DNA from: a virus
Length of the DNA: 64,000 nt
IMG/VR virus record: IMGVR_UViG_3300036985_010228
Coordinates: 1 to 64,000 of that record
Direction: 5' to 3' (one strand)
In this document: positions 8,046 through 18,700 of the stretch, in pieces
Layout of the letters: every line of letters starts with the position of its first letter
Position numbering within the stretch: the stretch's first letter is position 1
Program-made: the position numbers and the translations under genes
Notes under the pieces: model-generated
Databases searched by the model: none
What the model was told of the DNA's origin: nothing
The model's input: only the letters and a program-made list of their open reading frames with translations

Positions 8046-11000
8046 ATGGCTGAGAATTGGGGACCAGGCGTCTCTCGAACACTCTCTGCGCTCGCACGGC
8101 AGTTCACTGCTGTCGTGTGGCAGGCTGACAAGCCGCCGCTGGACTCCGAACTCAATCTGATGAGCCAGATTGATTGGGAGAGCCTGTCGAGCGTGGTGCG
8201 TTCGCAGGTCCACTCGGGGTTCTTCCTGGACCCGACCCGCGCTCGGGAGGACTACGAGGTCGATCCCCTCTGGACCAACCAGTTCGCAATCGGCGTCCCA
8301 GCGGTGGTGAACACCGTCGAGGAGGCTGAGCCGGTCCTGATCGCAGCGGTCAACGGCTGGGTCTTCCCGATCGCGGGTACGCAGATCGATTCGGTCAAGA
8401 ACCGGATCGCCCTCTACCCTCCCCCGACGACTGATACCCGGACGGACCTCGTGTTCCTGGAGGTCTGGCGGACGATCATTGCGCCCAACCCGTCCACGGC
8501 CAACAAGCCCACGGCGGCGACGATCTGGAAGTACGGCAACGTCGAGTACGGCGGCACCAACGTCACCGACGACCTCGAAGACCCGTCGATCGGGTTCGCG
8601 ACGACCGAGCGGGTTCAGCTTCAGTACCGGATCCGAGTCGTGGGTTCGGGCGATGGCCTCGGCACGAGCGTGGACCTCGCCAACTACCCCGACGGGATCG
8701 ACGACCCACAGGTCCGGGCTCAGGGCACGGCAGCCTCTCCGGTGCCTGCATTCACGTTCTCAAATATGCGCCAGGAGCTTGGGGACCCCTCGCTGTGGCG
8801 TGCGGGCGACGGCGACTACCTGAACGCTCTCGGCACGATCGACGGCTACGTCTACGCGGTTCCGATCTGCGGGATTTTCCGCCGGAATGCAAGCCCGTTC
8901 GTTGCGGTGACAAGCTCTGGCAACCCCAATCAGAACGGCGCTACGGAGCGCACCCCTGGTTCGAGGTCACTGCCCGACCCACGCAACGGCGCACGGGCGC
9001 TCGCCCAGGCTGTTCTCGCGGCGGACGTGACCAGCACGCAGACAGGTCCGATCGTCCTCACCGACCTGGTCAACTCGGCTCTGGCTGACCCAGACCTCTT
9101 CCCGGTCGGCGTCACGACTCGGTTCCTGGTCCTCGGGTCTGGGATCGACCGAGAGATCATTGCCTTCACCGGTACGGACCTGGTCAGCACGATCTACGTC
9201 CCGACCCCGGTTCCTGGTGTGACCTCGGGGCGAGGCCGCAACGGGACCATGGCCCGCCCGCACCTCGCAGGTACGGCGGTCGTCCTCTACGACTCACGCC
9301 CGGACGGGTTCTACGCGGACCAGATCGTCCGTGACGACCTCGTGGACCTTCGGCGTGCGGTGAACTTCGGGGATTGGGACTACACCCGGATCCTCCAGCA
9401 CGCCGTCGCGTCGATCGCTCAGGGTGGCCTCAAGACCACCTTCAAGCAGGCGGGCACCGGGGCGGACACCTTCGGCGTCGTGACGACGGAGGTTTCGTAC
9501 CTCTGGGGCGTCAACACGACTCCTCCGCCGAATCACACGGAGCAGATCGACGGCCCGGACGGTATCCGGACGATCTGGTCAGACTCGGCTGCGCTTCAGC
9601 CGGACGTGACGTTCATGGTGGACCCGAACGCCCCGACGACCAATGGCTTCGCCGACACGACGTTCTCGTCGAGCGTCGTCGCAAGCTGGGCCGTGGGCGC
9701 GGACTTCCAGCCCAGCGGATTCCTGAACAACCCCACGACGGACGGCTGGACCAACGGCTCGGTGATCTTGGTCCACCTCGGAGGCTCCTCGGGCACCGAC
9801 GGGGCTCGGGCAGGGTTCCCACAGTCCCCCAATCCTCTGGCGGTCCGCCAGGTGTCCCCGGCGGAAATGTGGCTGTCGGACGGCTCAGTGAACCTGGGCG
9901 AGCAGCACCCGTGGAAGCTCCGCTTCGAGGGTGGGCCGACGGCTGCTACCCCGGTTCTTCCGGCTACGACCCCGGTCGCCAATGCGTTCAGCGCAGCACG
10001 GATCACCAGCCCCGCCGTGACAGGTGAGCCCCTGGTCGAGCACCCCGGCCCAATGTACCCGCTGCGAGAGCAGAACTTCGAGCGGCCTTTCATTGTCCTC
10101 GGGGGCGTCCTCAATCAGGCGCTCGCCTACACGGCGATCCCCTCCACCTCGACGAACTTCGTCAACCCGATCAGCCCCGACACCCGGTATCAGATCCGGG
10201 TCCCCGGCCTGAACTTCAACACGTTCACCCTGCCGCTTCTTCGTGGTGAGAAGACGCTGCGGGAAATGCTCACGGACGGGAACCGCGACCGCACGGGCGC
10301 TTCGTCCCAGGTCTACGTCGTCGTCTACGGGAACGCCCTCTCCAAGGACAACAACGGAGCCTTCAAGGTCGTCGGAGCCGGTACAGCCGCAGCCTCGGGC
10401 GGGGCGTACACGGACCTGCTCGCCGACGCCGCAGACCAAATGGTCGTGCTGCCCCTCTCGGCGGACTTCGCGGCCTTCACTCACGACCCCACTCAGACGG
10501 TCGTCCTGGAGTTCCGCTCCCAGACGATCAACGCTGAGGACGACAAGGGGCGCGTCAGCGGTCCTGCGGGCGTCGCGCTCGTGTTCACGGACCTGGCAAG
10601 CACCGTGGGTGGCAGTGGCAGCCCCTGGAACGCGGCGAACACCGGCACGTTGGCGGTTCAGCAGACGGGCCTCCCGGCGAAGCTCATTCCGGTCAACAGC
10701 AAGGCTGTGATCACCTCGACGCTCCTGTGGAGCCCGAACCGTGGTGCCAGCACACGGGTGCCGAGCAAAATGGTCCGGTTCTCGGCGAGGGCTTCCGCTG
10801 CGACGTTCCTCAGGAACGTGCCCTCGGTGATCGACCCTGAGTTCTCGACACTCGCCCCGTACCCGGCTGGGGAGCGCGAGTACGACGGCACCCACGTCCA
10901 GTTGTGGAACCGTCTCCCCTCGCTCGGGGAGTTCGCGCCGAACGCGCCGTCCTACGGTGGGCTCGTCGTGGGTCGCTCGGAGCAGGACCGGGAGCATGAA

Positions 11001-13565
11001 CTGTTCTTCGACATGGGCTCGAAGAGCGTTCTGTTCCGCCCCTTCATTCTGAAGAACATGACGTTCAAGGCGCTGACGACGGGGGCAAGTCCCTCGCTCC
11101 TCGGCCCTGTGACGTACACCGACGCGGCACTCAAGGACGGTGCGGGGATCTTCACGACGGGCCTGCAAATGGGCTTCCCGGTTCCGCCGGAGTTCATGCC
11201 CCGCTTCGGTCGCCAGGACATTCCGTACCACCTCCGCACGAGCACGGTCGATCCCTTCATGCCTGGGATCAACCACCTCTTCTGCGACGAGACAGACGAC
11301 ACCGCAGAGGTCTTCTGGATCGTCGGCGGCGAGGACAACAGCGGCTCTCCTGCGGCCAACAGGGTCAACCCGATCCTCTTCACGACCGACGTGGCGACGA
11401 TCCCCTACGGGCACCGTGGGTCCATGGGCGCACCGCACCCGGCCTACGGCGGTCGCAAGCAGTTCTACACGGACGTGGTCTCCTCGGACCTCGGAGTCGG
11501 CCTGCACGGGATCGAACTCCCCCCGTACCTCGGAGTCGCCCGCCTCTACGGCGTCTACGAGAAGGCGGACTTCCTCGCCAAGCTCGACCCCTCGTATATC
11601 GGCGGGTTCCAGGCTGACCGGCTCACCCCGATCGTCAACCCTCCGGTCAATCTCCTCCGGACCGGAGCCACGCAGCAGACGCTGTTCATTCGCCAGGGCG
11701 GCGGCAACGACGTGACGGGCACCTCGAACGCCCACACCTACCTGGTGCCGGACTCAGCGATCGACATTTCTCTCATTCCCACCTTCCTCAGCGGCAACAC
11801 CTTCACGAGCTTCGACTACGTCGTCGAGTGCGTGGTGTTCGGCTTCGGTGAGGGTTGGATCAACCAGAACAACTTCGTCCTCGCTCGCCGCAACACGGGC
11901 ACAGGCGCGGACGTTACTGACGGCAGCAACCCCGAACTGACCGACGTGAGCACGGTCCTTCCCTGTGCTGCACCTCGTGGTGACGCCCTCTATCAGGCAT
12001 ACGAGCGGACGGTCTACCAGGGCGACCCCTACATGACCCGCGACGGCTCGACGATCCAGGTCGCCGACTACAAGAGCCGCTACGGTCAGGTGCTCCAGTC
12101 GGACGCCTACCAGTTGGCGACGCCGATCGAGCAGTTCGACCCGACCACTGGCCTCATGAACGTGGAGCGTCCCAATCCCAGGGCGCTTCAGGTCGTGGCC
12201 TCCATGGACTTCTACACGACGATCGGCACCGGCAAGGTCGGCGGTCTCATGTGGGCCGGGACGCAGCTTGACGCTGGGTACCTCGACAACTCGACGGCAG
12301 GAGCCCTCGACCGGATCCCCGCCTCGTCCTCGTCCCTCCCGTGGCGGGTGAACCCCCGTGCTTTCACGGAAGGCCAACTCTCGAACACGTCCCGTGGGTC
12401 AGCCAGCATTCAGTTCTCGAATGCCAATCTGATCAACGGGGTCACCGCCACTCTGTATGTGACCCTGACACGGCCCGACGGGGTCGCCGTCACGTTCACT
12501 GGGGCGCTCGCTCCGGGCGTCGGGCTCTTCTTCGGGTCGAACACCCTCGACCTCGCTGCGAGCCTCGTCCAGGAGATCAACGCGAACGACACGCTGAGCC
12601 ACACCATGGCGGCTCTTGCGCTCGGGGACCGAGTCGTCGTCGTGGCGAAGGACGTGGGCACAGCCGGGAACGGCTCGACCCTCACACTCGGATACGCGAC
12701 GGCTCCTGTTCCGTTCGTTCCGGCCAACCAGGCTGCACAGATCCTCGACGGGTCTGGCCTCGGGGTCTACCCGTCGAGCAACGCCCACCCGGTAGGCGCT
12801 GTCGTGACTGCGGCACCGCTGGCTGGCGGGGTCAACATTCCGGTCAACGGTGGCACGGGCAACTCCGCAATCTCGATCGTCGGCATGACCGAGCGTCTCC
12901 CGCTTGGGATCCTCGTCAGCGACTCGGACTTCATTTCGGAGAACCCGCTCGGGGACAACGCCTCCGCCATGCGGACGTACCCCGGTGGGATCCGCCCCGT
13001 GTACTCGAACCTCCCGCTCACGAGCGGTGGCTCCGAGTACACGCGGTTCCTGAACGACCCAGGCTCGCTCCTCTCCATGAGCGACGGCGGTGTCCTCCTC
13101 TACACCCCGTACACGTCGAGCACTCCGGCGGGCTCGAAGAAGTTCCGTATCTTCCGTGGTGGCGGTGCGCAGTTCGTGCTGTCGGGCACGGCTCCTGGCG
13201 GCCCCGTGGATTGGGTGAGCGACTCGTTCCCTGCGAGCCTCAAGCCCGTCCTCAAGGGCGCAGCCCTCGCCTGCAAGGCGCTCCTCGTCCGCAACTTCCA
13301 CGAGGAGGCGTTCTCCGGGGCGGCTCCCAATCGGGTGCGGTCTGAGGGTGACGAGCTTCAACTCGTGATCCTCACACAGGCCGTCTACGGCAACGGGAAC
13401 ACCCAATCTGACGGCGTGACCCTCTCGGGTCAGATCTCTCCGACCGGCTACGGTGAGGGCTACTCGGCGTCCGACCGGTATCTGCTTGAGGGTCGTCCCA
13501 TGGACAGGGGCCGGACGCGCACGACACCTGACCCGGCACTCCAACCTGCGCCGTACTTCAAGTAG
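8046..13565 (+). CDS. Very large virion structural protein (1839 aa)
   Basis: An 1839-aa protein, the second largest in the window. Near the N-terminus (about residues 20-36) it has VVWQADKPPLDSELN, a word type I associate with large phage tail/baseplate proteins in which an aromatic-Gln-x-Gly/Ala-Lys-Pro segment precedes an (L/V)DSELN helix. The rest is beta-rich, with many VxG, GTx and proline-bounded strands and no catalytic signature. A late segment around residues 1455-1545 resembles an Ig-like or fibre module. I infer a baseplate, spike or fibre component. Codon choice avoids GATG/CATC almost completely along its length. Confidence 0.72.
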   Translation: MAENWGPGVSRTLSALARQFTAVVWQADKPPLDSELNLMSQIDWESLSSVVRSQVHSGFFLDPTRAREDYEVDPLWTNQFAIGVPAVVNTVEEAEPVLIAAVNGWVFPIAGTQIDSVKNRIALYPPPTTDTRTDLVFLEVWRTIIAPNPSTANKPTAATIWKYGNVEYGGTNVTDDLEDPSIGFATTERVQLQYRIRVVGSGDGLGTSVDLANYPDGIDDPQVRAQGTAASPVPAFTFSNMRQELGDPSLWRAGDGDYLNALGTIDGYVYAVPICGIFRRNASPFVAVTSSGNPNQNGATERTPGSRSLPDPRNGARALAQAVLAADVTSTQTGPIVLTDLVNSALADPDLFPVGVTTRFLVLGSGIDREIIAFTGTDLVSTIYVPTPVPGVTSGRGRNGTMARPHLAGTAVVLYDSRPDGFYADQIVRDDLVDLRRAVNFGDWDYTRILQHAVASIAQGGLKTTFKQAGTGADTFGVVTTEVSYLWGVNTTPPPNHTEQIDGPDGIRTIWSDSAALQPDVTFMVDPNAPTTNGFADTTFSSSVVASWAVGADFQPSGFLNNPTTDGWTNGSVILVHLGGSSGTDGARAGFPQSPNPLAVRQVSPAEMWLSDGSVNLGEQHPWKLRFEGGPTAATPVLPATTPVANAFSAARITSPAVTGEPLVEHPGPMYPLREQNFERPFIVLGGVLNQALAYTAIPSTSTNFVNPISPDTRYQIRVPGLNFNTFTLPLLRGEKTLREMLTDGNRDRTGASSQVYVVVYGNALSKDNNGAFKVVGAGTAAASGGAYTDLLADAADQMVVLPLSADFAAFTHDPTQTVVLEFRSQTINAEDDKGRVSGPAGVALVFTDLASTVGGSGSPWNAANTGTLAVQQTGLPAKLIPVNSKAVITSTLLWSPNRGASTRVPSKMVRFSARASAATFLRNVPSVIDPEFSTLAPYPAGEREYDGTHVQLWNRLPSLGEFAPNAPSYGGLVVGRSEQDREHELFFDMGSKSVLFRPFILKNMTFKALTTGASPSLLGPVTYTDAALKDGAGIFTTGLQMGFPVPPEFMPRFGRQDIPYHLRTSTVDPFMPGINHLFCDETDDTAEVFWIVGGEDNSGSPAANRVNPILFTTDVATIPYGHRGSMGAPHPAYGGRKQFYTDVVSSDLGVGLHGIELPPYLGVARLYGVYEKADFLAKLDPSYIGGFQADRLTPIVNPPVNLLRTGATQQTLFIRQGGGNDVTGTSNAHTYLVPDSAIDISLIPTFLSGNTFTSFDYVVECVVFGFGEGWINQNNFVLARRNTGTGADVTDGSNPELTDVSTVLPCAAPRGDALYQAYERTVYQGDPYMTRDGSTIQVADYKSRYGQVLQSDAYQLATPIEQFDPTTGLMNVERPNPRALQVVASMDFYTTIGTGKVGGLMWAGTQLDAGYLDNSTAGALDRIPASSSSLPWRVNPRAFTEGQLSNTSRGSASIQFSNANLINGVTATLYVTLTRPDGVAVTFTGALAPGVGLFFGSNTLDLAASLVQEINANDTLSHTMAALALGDRVVVVAKDVGTAGNGSTLTLGYATAPVPFVPANQAAQILDGSGLGVYPSSNAHPVGAVVTAAPLAGGVNIPVNGGTGNSAISIVGMTERLPLGILVSDSDFISENPLGDNASAMRTYPGGIRPVYSNLPLTSGGSEYTRFLNDPGSLLSMSDGGVLLYTPYTSSTPAGSKKFRIFRGGGAQFVLSGTAPGGPVDWVSDSFPASLKPVLKGAALACKALLVRNFHEEAFSGAAPNRVRSEGDELQLVILTQAVYGNGNTQSDGVTLSGQISPTGYGEGYSASDRYLLEGRPMDRGRTRTTPDPALQPAPYFK

Positions 13566-13593
13566 CCTAGTCAGACCCATGTGGGGCAAGTAG

Positions 13594-13614
13594 CTCAGTG
13601 CCCTGGAAACTGAG
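13594..13614 (+). other. Intergenic hairpin
   Basis: CTCAGT / ACTGAG, 6 bp perfect, with a 9-base loop, between the giant structural gene and the beta-helix gene. The preceding words GGGGCAAGTAGCTCAGT look like the start of a tRNA D-arm, but no anticodon stem, T-arm or acceptor partner follows. A terminator or RNA-processing hairpin is the simplest reading. Confidence 0.35.
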
Positions 13615-13630
13615 ACCTGAGAGAAACACC

Positions 13631-14092
13631 ATGACCCTCCGCTCCAAGCTCATTCGCTTGGCTCACCAGAACCCGGATCTCCGGCCCCACCTCCTCCCGC
13701 TGCTCAAGCAGGCGGCAGGGGAAGTGAACGTCCCTGGACTCCATATCCTGGGCAACGCTGTGGTGTCTGGTAAGGGCAAGGTGCTCATGCGAGCCCAGGC
13801 ACTCGGCAATGCCCAGGTGACTGGGGAGTCAAAGGTGTTTGGCCGCGCCCAGGTGTCTGGCAATGCCAAGCTGACAGGCAAGGCTAGGGTGTATGACAAC
13901 GCCCAGGTGGCTGACAACGCCCATGTGGGAGGTGACGCCCATGTGCATGGCAAGGCCAAGGTGTTTGGCACCTCTGAAGTGTATGGTAGTACCAGTATCT
14001 CAGGCACCGCCGGGATCCTCGGTGGCAAGTGGGACGGGTCTGAGGGGCCTATCACTTCTGGCCAGTGGAAGGCTCCGGGCGTTCCCGCCTGA
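13631..14092 (+). CDS. Hexapeptide-repeat left-handed beta-helix protein with phage leader helix
   Basis: A 153-aa protein in two parts. Residues 1-30 form an amphipathic leader (MTLRSKLIRLAHQNPDLRPH, then LLPLLKQAAG), a type of N-terminus I have seen on otherwise unrelated phage proteins. Residues about 37-140 are consecutive imperfect hexapeptides of the form (G/D)NAxVxG or GKAxVxG, the signature of a left-handed beta-helix as in bactofilin-like or transferase-type solenoids. There are no transferase catalytic residues. Start at 13631 is preferred over an upstream in-frame ATG because GAGAGAAACACC lies before it. Codons are unusual for this genome (many AAT, GTG and TCT), hinting at separate origin. 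A spike or scaffold role is possible. Confidence 0.7.
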   Translation: MTLRSKLIRLAHQNPDLRPHLLPLLKQAAGEVNVPGLHILGNAVVSGKGKVLMRAQALGNAQVTGESKVFGRAQVSGNAKLTGKARVYDNAQVADNAHVGGDAHVHGKAKVFGTSEVYGSTSISGTAGILGGKWDGSEGPITSGQWKAPGVPA

Positions 14093-14132
14093 TCAACCAA
14101 TGGCTCGTAGTGTTCTGACTGGAGTGACCTGA

Positions 14133-14723
14133 ATGGATCCCAATGCTCTCCCACCCACTGACGGCCTCATGGCTGCTATCCAACAGCAGCACTGGCCGAT
14201 CGTCGCCGGGTTCCTGATCACCTTCCTTGTCTACGGGGCGAATCACGCTGGCCTTCAGGCGAAGGTCGGCGCGAAGTGGATTCCCCGAATCGCAATCGGG
14301 CTCGGAGTCCTCTCCGCAATCGCAGCCCAGCTTCTTCTCGGGATCTCCTGGCAGGAGGCACTCAGCAAGGGCTTCCTGGCAGGAGCCACGGCCACGGGCC
14401 TCTGGGAGGTCCTGCTGAAGGACCTGCTCCCCAAGATCCCCGACAAGACCGTCGCTGCCGTCGTCGAAGCCGTCGAGGCTGTCGTCTCGAAGGCGACTCT
14501 GAAGACCGCCAAGCCTGCTGACTCAGAGGCCGCCGCAACGACCGTCAAGGCCAAGAAGAAGCCCGGCCCCAAGCCTGGCACCAAGAAGGTCAAGGCGGAA
14601 GCTGTGGTCGCCCCGGCTGCTCCGGCAGAGGTCCCTGCGGCTCCGGTGGTTGCAGAGGAGCCCAAGGCACCTGAAGCTGCTGCTGAGGTTCCCGCCAGTC
14701 CGCCCGTCGAGCCGAAGCCCTAG
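14133..14723 (+). CDS. Membrane protein with three hydrophobic segments and a long Ala/Lys/Pro tail, holin-like
   Basis: A 196-aa protein with hydrophobic stretches at about residues 21-40, 49-73 and 81-100, then a low-complexity tail (about 115-196) of Ala, Val, Pro, Glu and Lys including KKKPGPKPGTKKVK, which could bind nucleic acid or membrane lipid heads. The architecture parallels the membrane protein at 6733-7176 (three segments then Pro-rich tail). GGAG lies 9 nt before the ATG. Holin function is possible but unproven. Confidence 0.6.
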   Translation: MDPNALPPTDGLMAAIQQQHWPIVAGFLITFLVYGANHAGLQAKVGAKWIPRIAIGLGVLSAIAAQLLLGISWQEALSKGFLAGATATGLWEVLLKDLLPKIPDKTVAAVVEAVEAVVSKATLKTAKPADSEAAATTVKAKKKPGPKPGTKKVKAEAVVAPAAPAEVPAAPVVAEEPKAPEAAAEVPASPPVEPKP

Positions 14724-14762
14724 CCAATCTGAGTGCCGCCTCTGCGAAGGGGTAACCTACCC

Positions 14763-14978
14763 ATGCAATGGCGGCAGAGCCTTCAGGAGGACCGTGGTCG
14801 GATCTGGACCGACTACGTCTCCGACTGCGAGAAGTGGCGGGTGGAGCAGGGCCACTCGGTAGAGCCTGACGAGGTCTGGGCGCTGTTCAGCATGGAGTCC
14901 GGCAAGAGGAAGTGGACCTCCTCTCACCGGACTCTTGCTGAGGCGAAGGCCGCAGCCGAGGCTCAGAACAGTTCGTAG
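14763..14978 (+). CDS. Small hypothetical protein (71 aa)
   Basis: A 71-aa soluble, charged protein with no recognised motif. The ATG at 14763 is chosen because AAGGGG lies about 9 nt upstream, while the frame's earlier ATG at 14733 has none. The helix-forming C-terminus (LAEAKAAAEAQ) suggests a small alpha-helical fold. Its 3' end overlaps the convergent minus-strand gene by 16 bases, so the two transcripts are antisense at their ends. Confidence 0.55.
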   Translation: MQWRQSLQEDRGRIWTDYVSDCEKWRVEQGHSVEPDEVWALFSMESGKRKWTSSHRTLAEAKAAAEAQNSS

Positions 14979-15796
14979 GCGCGGTTCCCGTTCAGGTCGA
15001 GGATCCTGTACTGGTGGAGCTTGTCGCCGACGATCTTGAGTTGCGGCCCGCTCAGTCGGCGGCCTTGGGAGACGTACTTCTGGGCAATGTCCTGGGCGAA
15101 GGTCATGACCCACTCGTCGTTGGCGCGCTTTGCCGCGACCCAGAGCCTGCGGAGCGCGTCGAGCCGAAGCTCACGAGTCTCGTCCACCTCACCCACAGGG
15201 TCAGGAGCCTTCGGGTTCGGCTCGATCTTCTGCGGGTCTGGCACCTTCACCGGGCGCTTGGACTCCTCCAGAATGAAGTCCCGCTCGCGGGGCATGAGCA
15301 CGCCGCCCTGCTCGATCTTCCGGTGGTAGGCGAGCAGTTCGTTGTCGTTCTTCCAGCCGGGGATCTTCTCGATCAGATTGAGCAGGTCGATCTTGTACTT
15401 CTCGCGGTCCTCGATCACCGAGATCGCGTCGTAGAAGTCCGAAGACGACAGGTACGCCTTCTTCATGGTCTCGACGCCAGCGGCCCAGGTCTTCTTCCAG
15501 CCGATCGTGCGCTTGAAGTGGCCTTGGCCCTGAGCCTTCTTGTTGAGCGTCCTGCCGGTCACGGTGCTGACGAGGGCAAGCTGCATTGAGGCTCGACCGA
15601 CGGCCATTGCGTCGTCCGCAGAGCCGATCGTGCTGGAGAGCTTCACGGCGACTGAGGGTGAGAGGGCGAGCAGGTAGACACCCGCAAAGCGGGGGTCACG
15701 CGACCACTTCCCACGGTAGCCGATCGAGTCGAGCCACCCCTCCAGTTCCTCACGACCGATCTGAACGTAGGTGGCTGCTGCCGTCACGGTTCCCAT
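14963..15796 (-). CDS. Hypothetical protein partnered with the UvrD-like helicase
   Basis: A 277-aa soluble protein of mixed alpha/beta composition, not matched to a family. It contains a proline-rich charged linker at roughly 185-205 (KVPDPQKIEPNPKAPDP) separating an N-terminal domain from a C-terminal helical region. It starts one base after the helicase stop, so it is almost certainly translated from the same minus-strand mRNA, which suggests a functional link to DNA repair or recombination. It contains no zinc knuckle, nuclease triad or Walker motif. Confidence 0.65.
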   Translation of the reverse strand: MGTVTAAATYVQIGREELEGWLDSIGYRGKWSRDPRFAGVYLLALSPSVAVKLSSTIGSADDAMAVGRASMQLALVSTVTGRTLNKKAQGQGHFKRTIGWKKTWAAGVETMKKAYLSSSDFYDAISVIEDREKYKIDLLNLIEKIPGWKNDNELLAYHRKIEQGGVLMPRERDFILEESKRPVKVPDPQKIEPNPKAPDPVGEVDETRELRLDALRRLWVAAKRANDEWVMTFAQDIAQKYVSQGRRLSGPQLKIVGDKLHQYRILDLNGNRAYELF

Positions 15797-15797
15797 G

Positions 15798-18700
15798 TCA
15801 GTTCTCCTCCTGGGGAGACGCGAGGCGACCCCACTGAGCCTCTAGTTCTTCGGGCGGTGGCTCCTCCTGAGCCATGTGCTCGAACTGTGCGATCTTGGAC
15901 AGGGGGATCAGGAAGTCGCTGACGCTCGCCGTCCTGAGGTAGTTGGCGAAGGACGCGGCCCTCTCGCCCTCCTCCACTCCACCCTCCTCCACTCCGCCCT
16001 CCCCAGCCTCTGCCATGCCCTCTTCCTCGACGGTGCCGACGAGAGGGATACACGACTCGGACATGAACACGCTGGGCGACACGTCCTTGTCGTTCACGAT
16101 CTGGGGCTCCAGGATCGTGACCTTCTGCCGACCCCGTGTGAGGGCGACGTAGGCGAGGCGGCGCTCGGATTCCATCATCTTTGGGTCCTCCATGGACCGC
16201 TTGTGCGGGAACCCGCCGTCCCACATGGGAATGAAGAGGTTCTCGACCTCCAAGCCCTTCCAGCCGTGGACGGTTCCAAGCTGGACCGCGTCAGGCCGCT
16301 CGGAGGGCTTGGGCTCGGTCTTGCCCTTCTCGAACTTCTTCGGGACGTTCCGCTTGTTGGCTTCGACGAGCGTGGTGATGTAGTCCGTGAACTGAATCGC
16401 CAGGGGGAACTTCTTGGCGGCCTTCAGGAGCGGATTGATCGGAGCCATTGCGTAGCTCGCGAGCATTTCCGGGGTGATCTTCCCGTCCCCCTCGTCCGCG
16501 ATCATTTGCACTTCCGACATGGCCTCTGCGTCGTCCATGAGGCTGGCCGACAGGGAGTCCACGAGGGTGTCGCCGTCGGGTCCCTTGAAGTTGATAATGA
16601 AGTTGATCAGGTCGGTGGCGGACCCGGACCCGACCTTGGTGACCTCCTCCAGGTAGTCGGCATACGCCTGGAGCTTGTCCACCATTTCGCTCCGGAAGTA
16701 GACCTTCTTGGCCCCCTTCTTGTTGACGAGGAAGTCGTAGTAGTCGGTGACCTTCAACTCGTCCAGCTTCCCACCGAGCTTCGGGCCGTTGATCCCGAAG
16801 TCGGGGGCCTTCACGCCGTCGAGGACGCCCTTGTTCCGGGCCTGAACGCTGTCAGTCCGCAGGGTCGTGAAGAGGCCAATGATCGGCCCAATCGCCGGGC
16901 CGCCGAGGAAGTTCTTCTTGGCCCGGAAGGGGATCCCCTCCTCGATCATCTTCATTGCGAAGGCGAACAGTTCCTTGTTCGTGCGGACAGCGAGGCCGTA
17001 GTTCGAGTAGAACTTCCCCGTCTTCCCAGCCTGCCTGACCTCTTCGAGGTCGGCGAGGATCCCGTCAGTCAGCGACGAGGCCGCTGCGTCGAGGTCGCGC
17101 ACGGAGAGGCGCTGGATTGAACCCTCGCCCTCCTTGGGGTTCGACTTGCAGGTCATGGGGATCTGCTTCGCATTGTGGGCGATCAGCTTGTTCGCTGCGT
17201 CCACGATCGCGTTGCCCGACCGGAAGTTCGTGTCGAGGAGCTTCGTGGTGAAGCCCTCGCCGCCTGGGACGAGGTTGGACTTCTCGATGAACCGGTCTGG
17301 GTCAGCGGCTCTGAACTCGTAGATCGCCTGCTTGTCGTCGCCAATGAAGGCGAACGTGTCGGCGGACATCTTCCCGCTCGCCCTGGGCTTCAGGGTCTGC
17401 GGGTCGAGGTAGCCAGCGACGAGGCCAATGAACAGGTGCTGCGCGGCGTTGAGGTCCTGCGCCTCGTCCACGAGAATACACTTGTACTGCTTCTGGTACT
17501 TGTTGAGCAGGGCCGGGCTCTCAATCAGTTCCCGCGTGGGCTGAATGAGCATATCGTCGAAGTCGAGGGCTCCCTTGATTTGGGGGATATTCCCCTTGAG
17601 CCACTCGTAGGCACCGTAGACGGCAGAGAAGATCTTCTGCCTCTCCTGGCTCTCCGCTGCCCCCAGGTCGTTGCCCTCGTCGTCCTCGCCCACGGCTGTC
17701 TCGGGGGCCTTCTGGCTGTCCATGAAGATCGAGCCAGGGGCCTTGAGGCTGTTCTTGTTGAACGAGGTGAACTTGGTGAACTCGCCGATCGGAATGTCCT
17801 TCCGCTCGCCGTCCTGGTCCTCGACGGTGAAGTCGTCGTCGGACGCCCCAATGTTGAACCACTGACCGGCGGGGTTGTGGATCCAGTACTTGTACGGGGA
17901 GTCGGCGAAGTCGAGTACCTTCTGCTTCCTCGCCAGCGCCTTCTTCACTCCGCTCTCAGACACCCCGTTCTCGGCGGCAGTCTTGACGAGGACGTTCCGA
18001 CGGGTCAGCCCGGCGGCTATGAGGGGGTGGGTAATGATCCCTTCGAGGACCTGCTTCTCGTTGGGCGCAAGCGTGCTCGGGTCCTGCGTGAACATGGACT
18101 GAAGCGCCTTCAGCGCGTTCTCGGCCTTGTCCGCCCCGACGGCTGCGCGGAGTTCTGCGGTGGCCTTCTCCACGGTGGTCCCGCGTGTGTTCCAGCCCTT
18201 GAACCGACGGGGTTGACGCCACTTGGGGTCTGCGTCTGCGAAGTTGAGCTTCGAGCCGTCGATCCGCAGGTTGGAGAGAATGTCCCAGAAGTTGTCGAGG
18301 CCCGGACCGAAGACCTCGATCCAGTAACCGGAGCCAGCCTGGGTGACCTTGACCTTCGGGATCGACGACAGGAAGTCGTTGAGGGTGTCGATCGCGGCAC
18401 CCACGAGGGTCTTGAAGCGCCCCTCCTCCTGGAGGAAGAAGTCGAGCGGGCTCTTGGCCTCGACAGGGTTCTGCACCGGGGACTGCGTCTCGATTGCCGG
18501 GTTCTGGCGATCCTCCGGAGCACGCTCAGGCTCCTCGATCTGCTTGGCGCTCGGTGCGGCGTTCGGGAAGAACGACATGGCCTCCTTCGGAGGCAGCGGG
18601 GGCTGTCCGGCCCCCGCTTGCATTTTCACCTGGGCGATTGCAACCCGCATGAGGTTGGAAATGTCCCCGTCCTTGAGCACGTCGCCGCCCCCGCGCTTGC

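Noticed and set aside
9885-11735. 616-aa minus-strand ORF inside the 1839-aa structural gene
   Set aside because: Arg/Glu/Asp/Val-biased shadow of the coding strand in high-GC DNA. No plausible start signal or domain. Similar antisense frames across 7-62 kb were rejected for the same reason.
13581-13614. tRNA-like start (GTAGCTCAGT)
   Set aside because: Only a D-arm-like word; no anticodon stem-loop, T-arm TTCRA or matching acceptor stem follows. No tRNA was found elsewhere.
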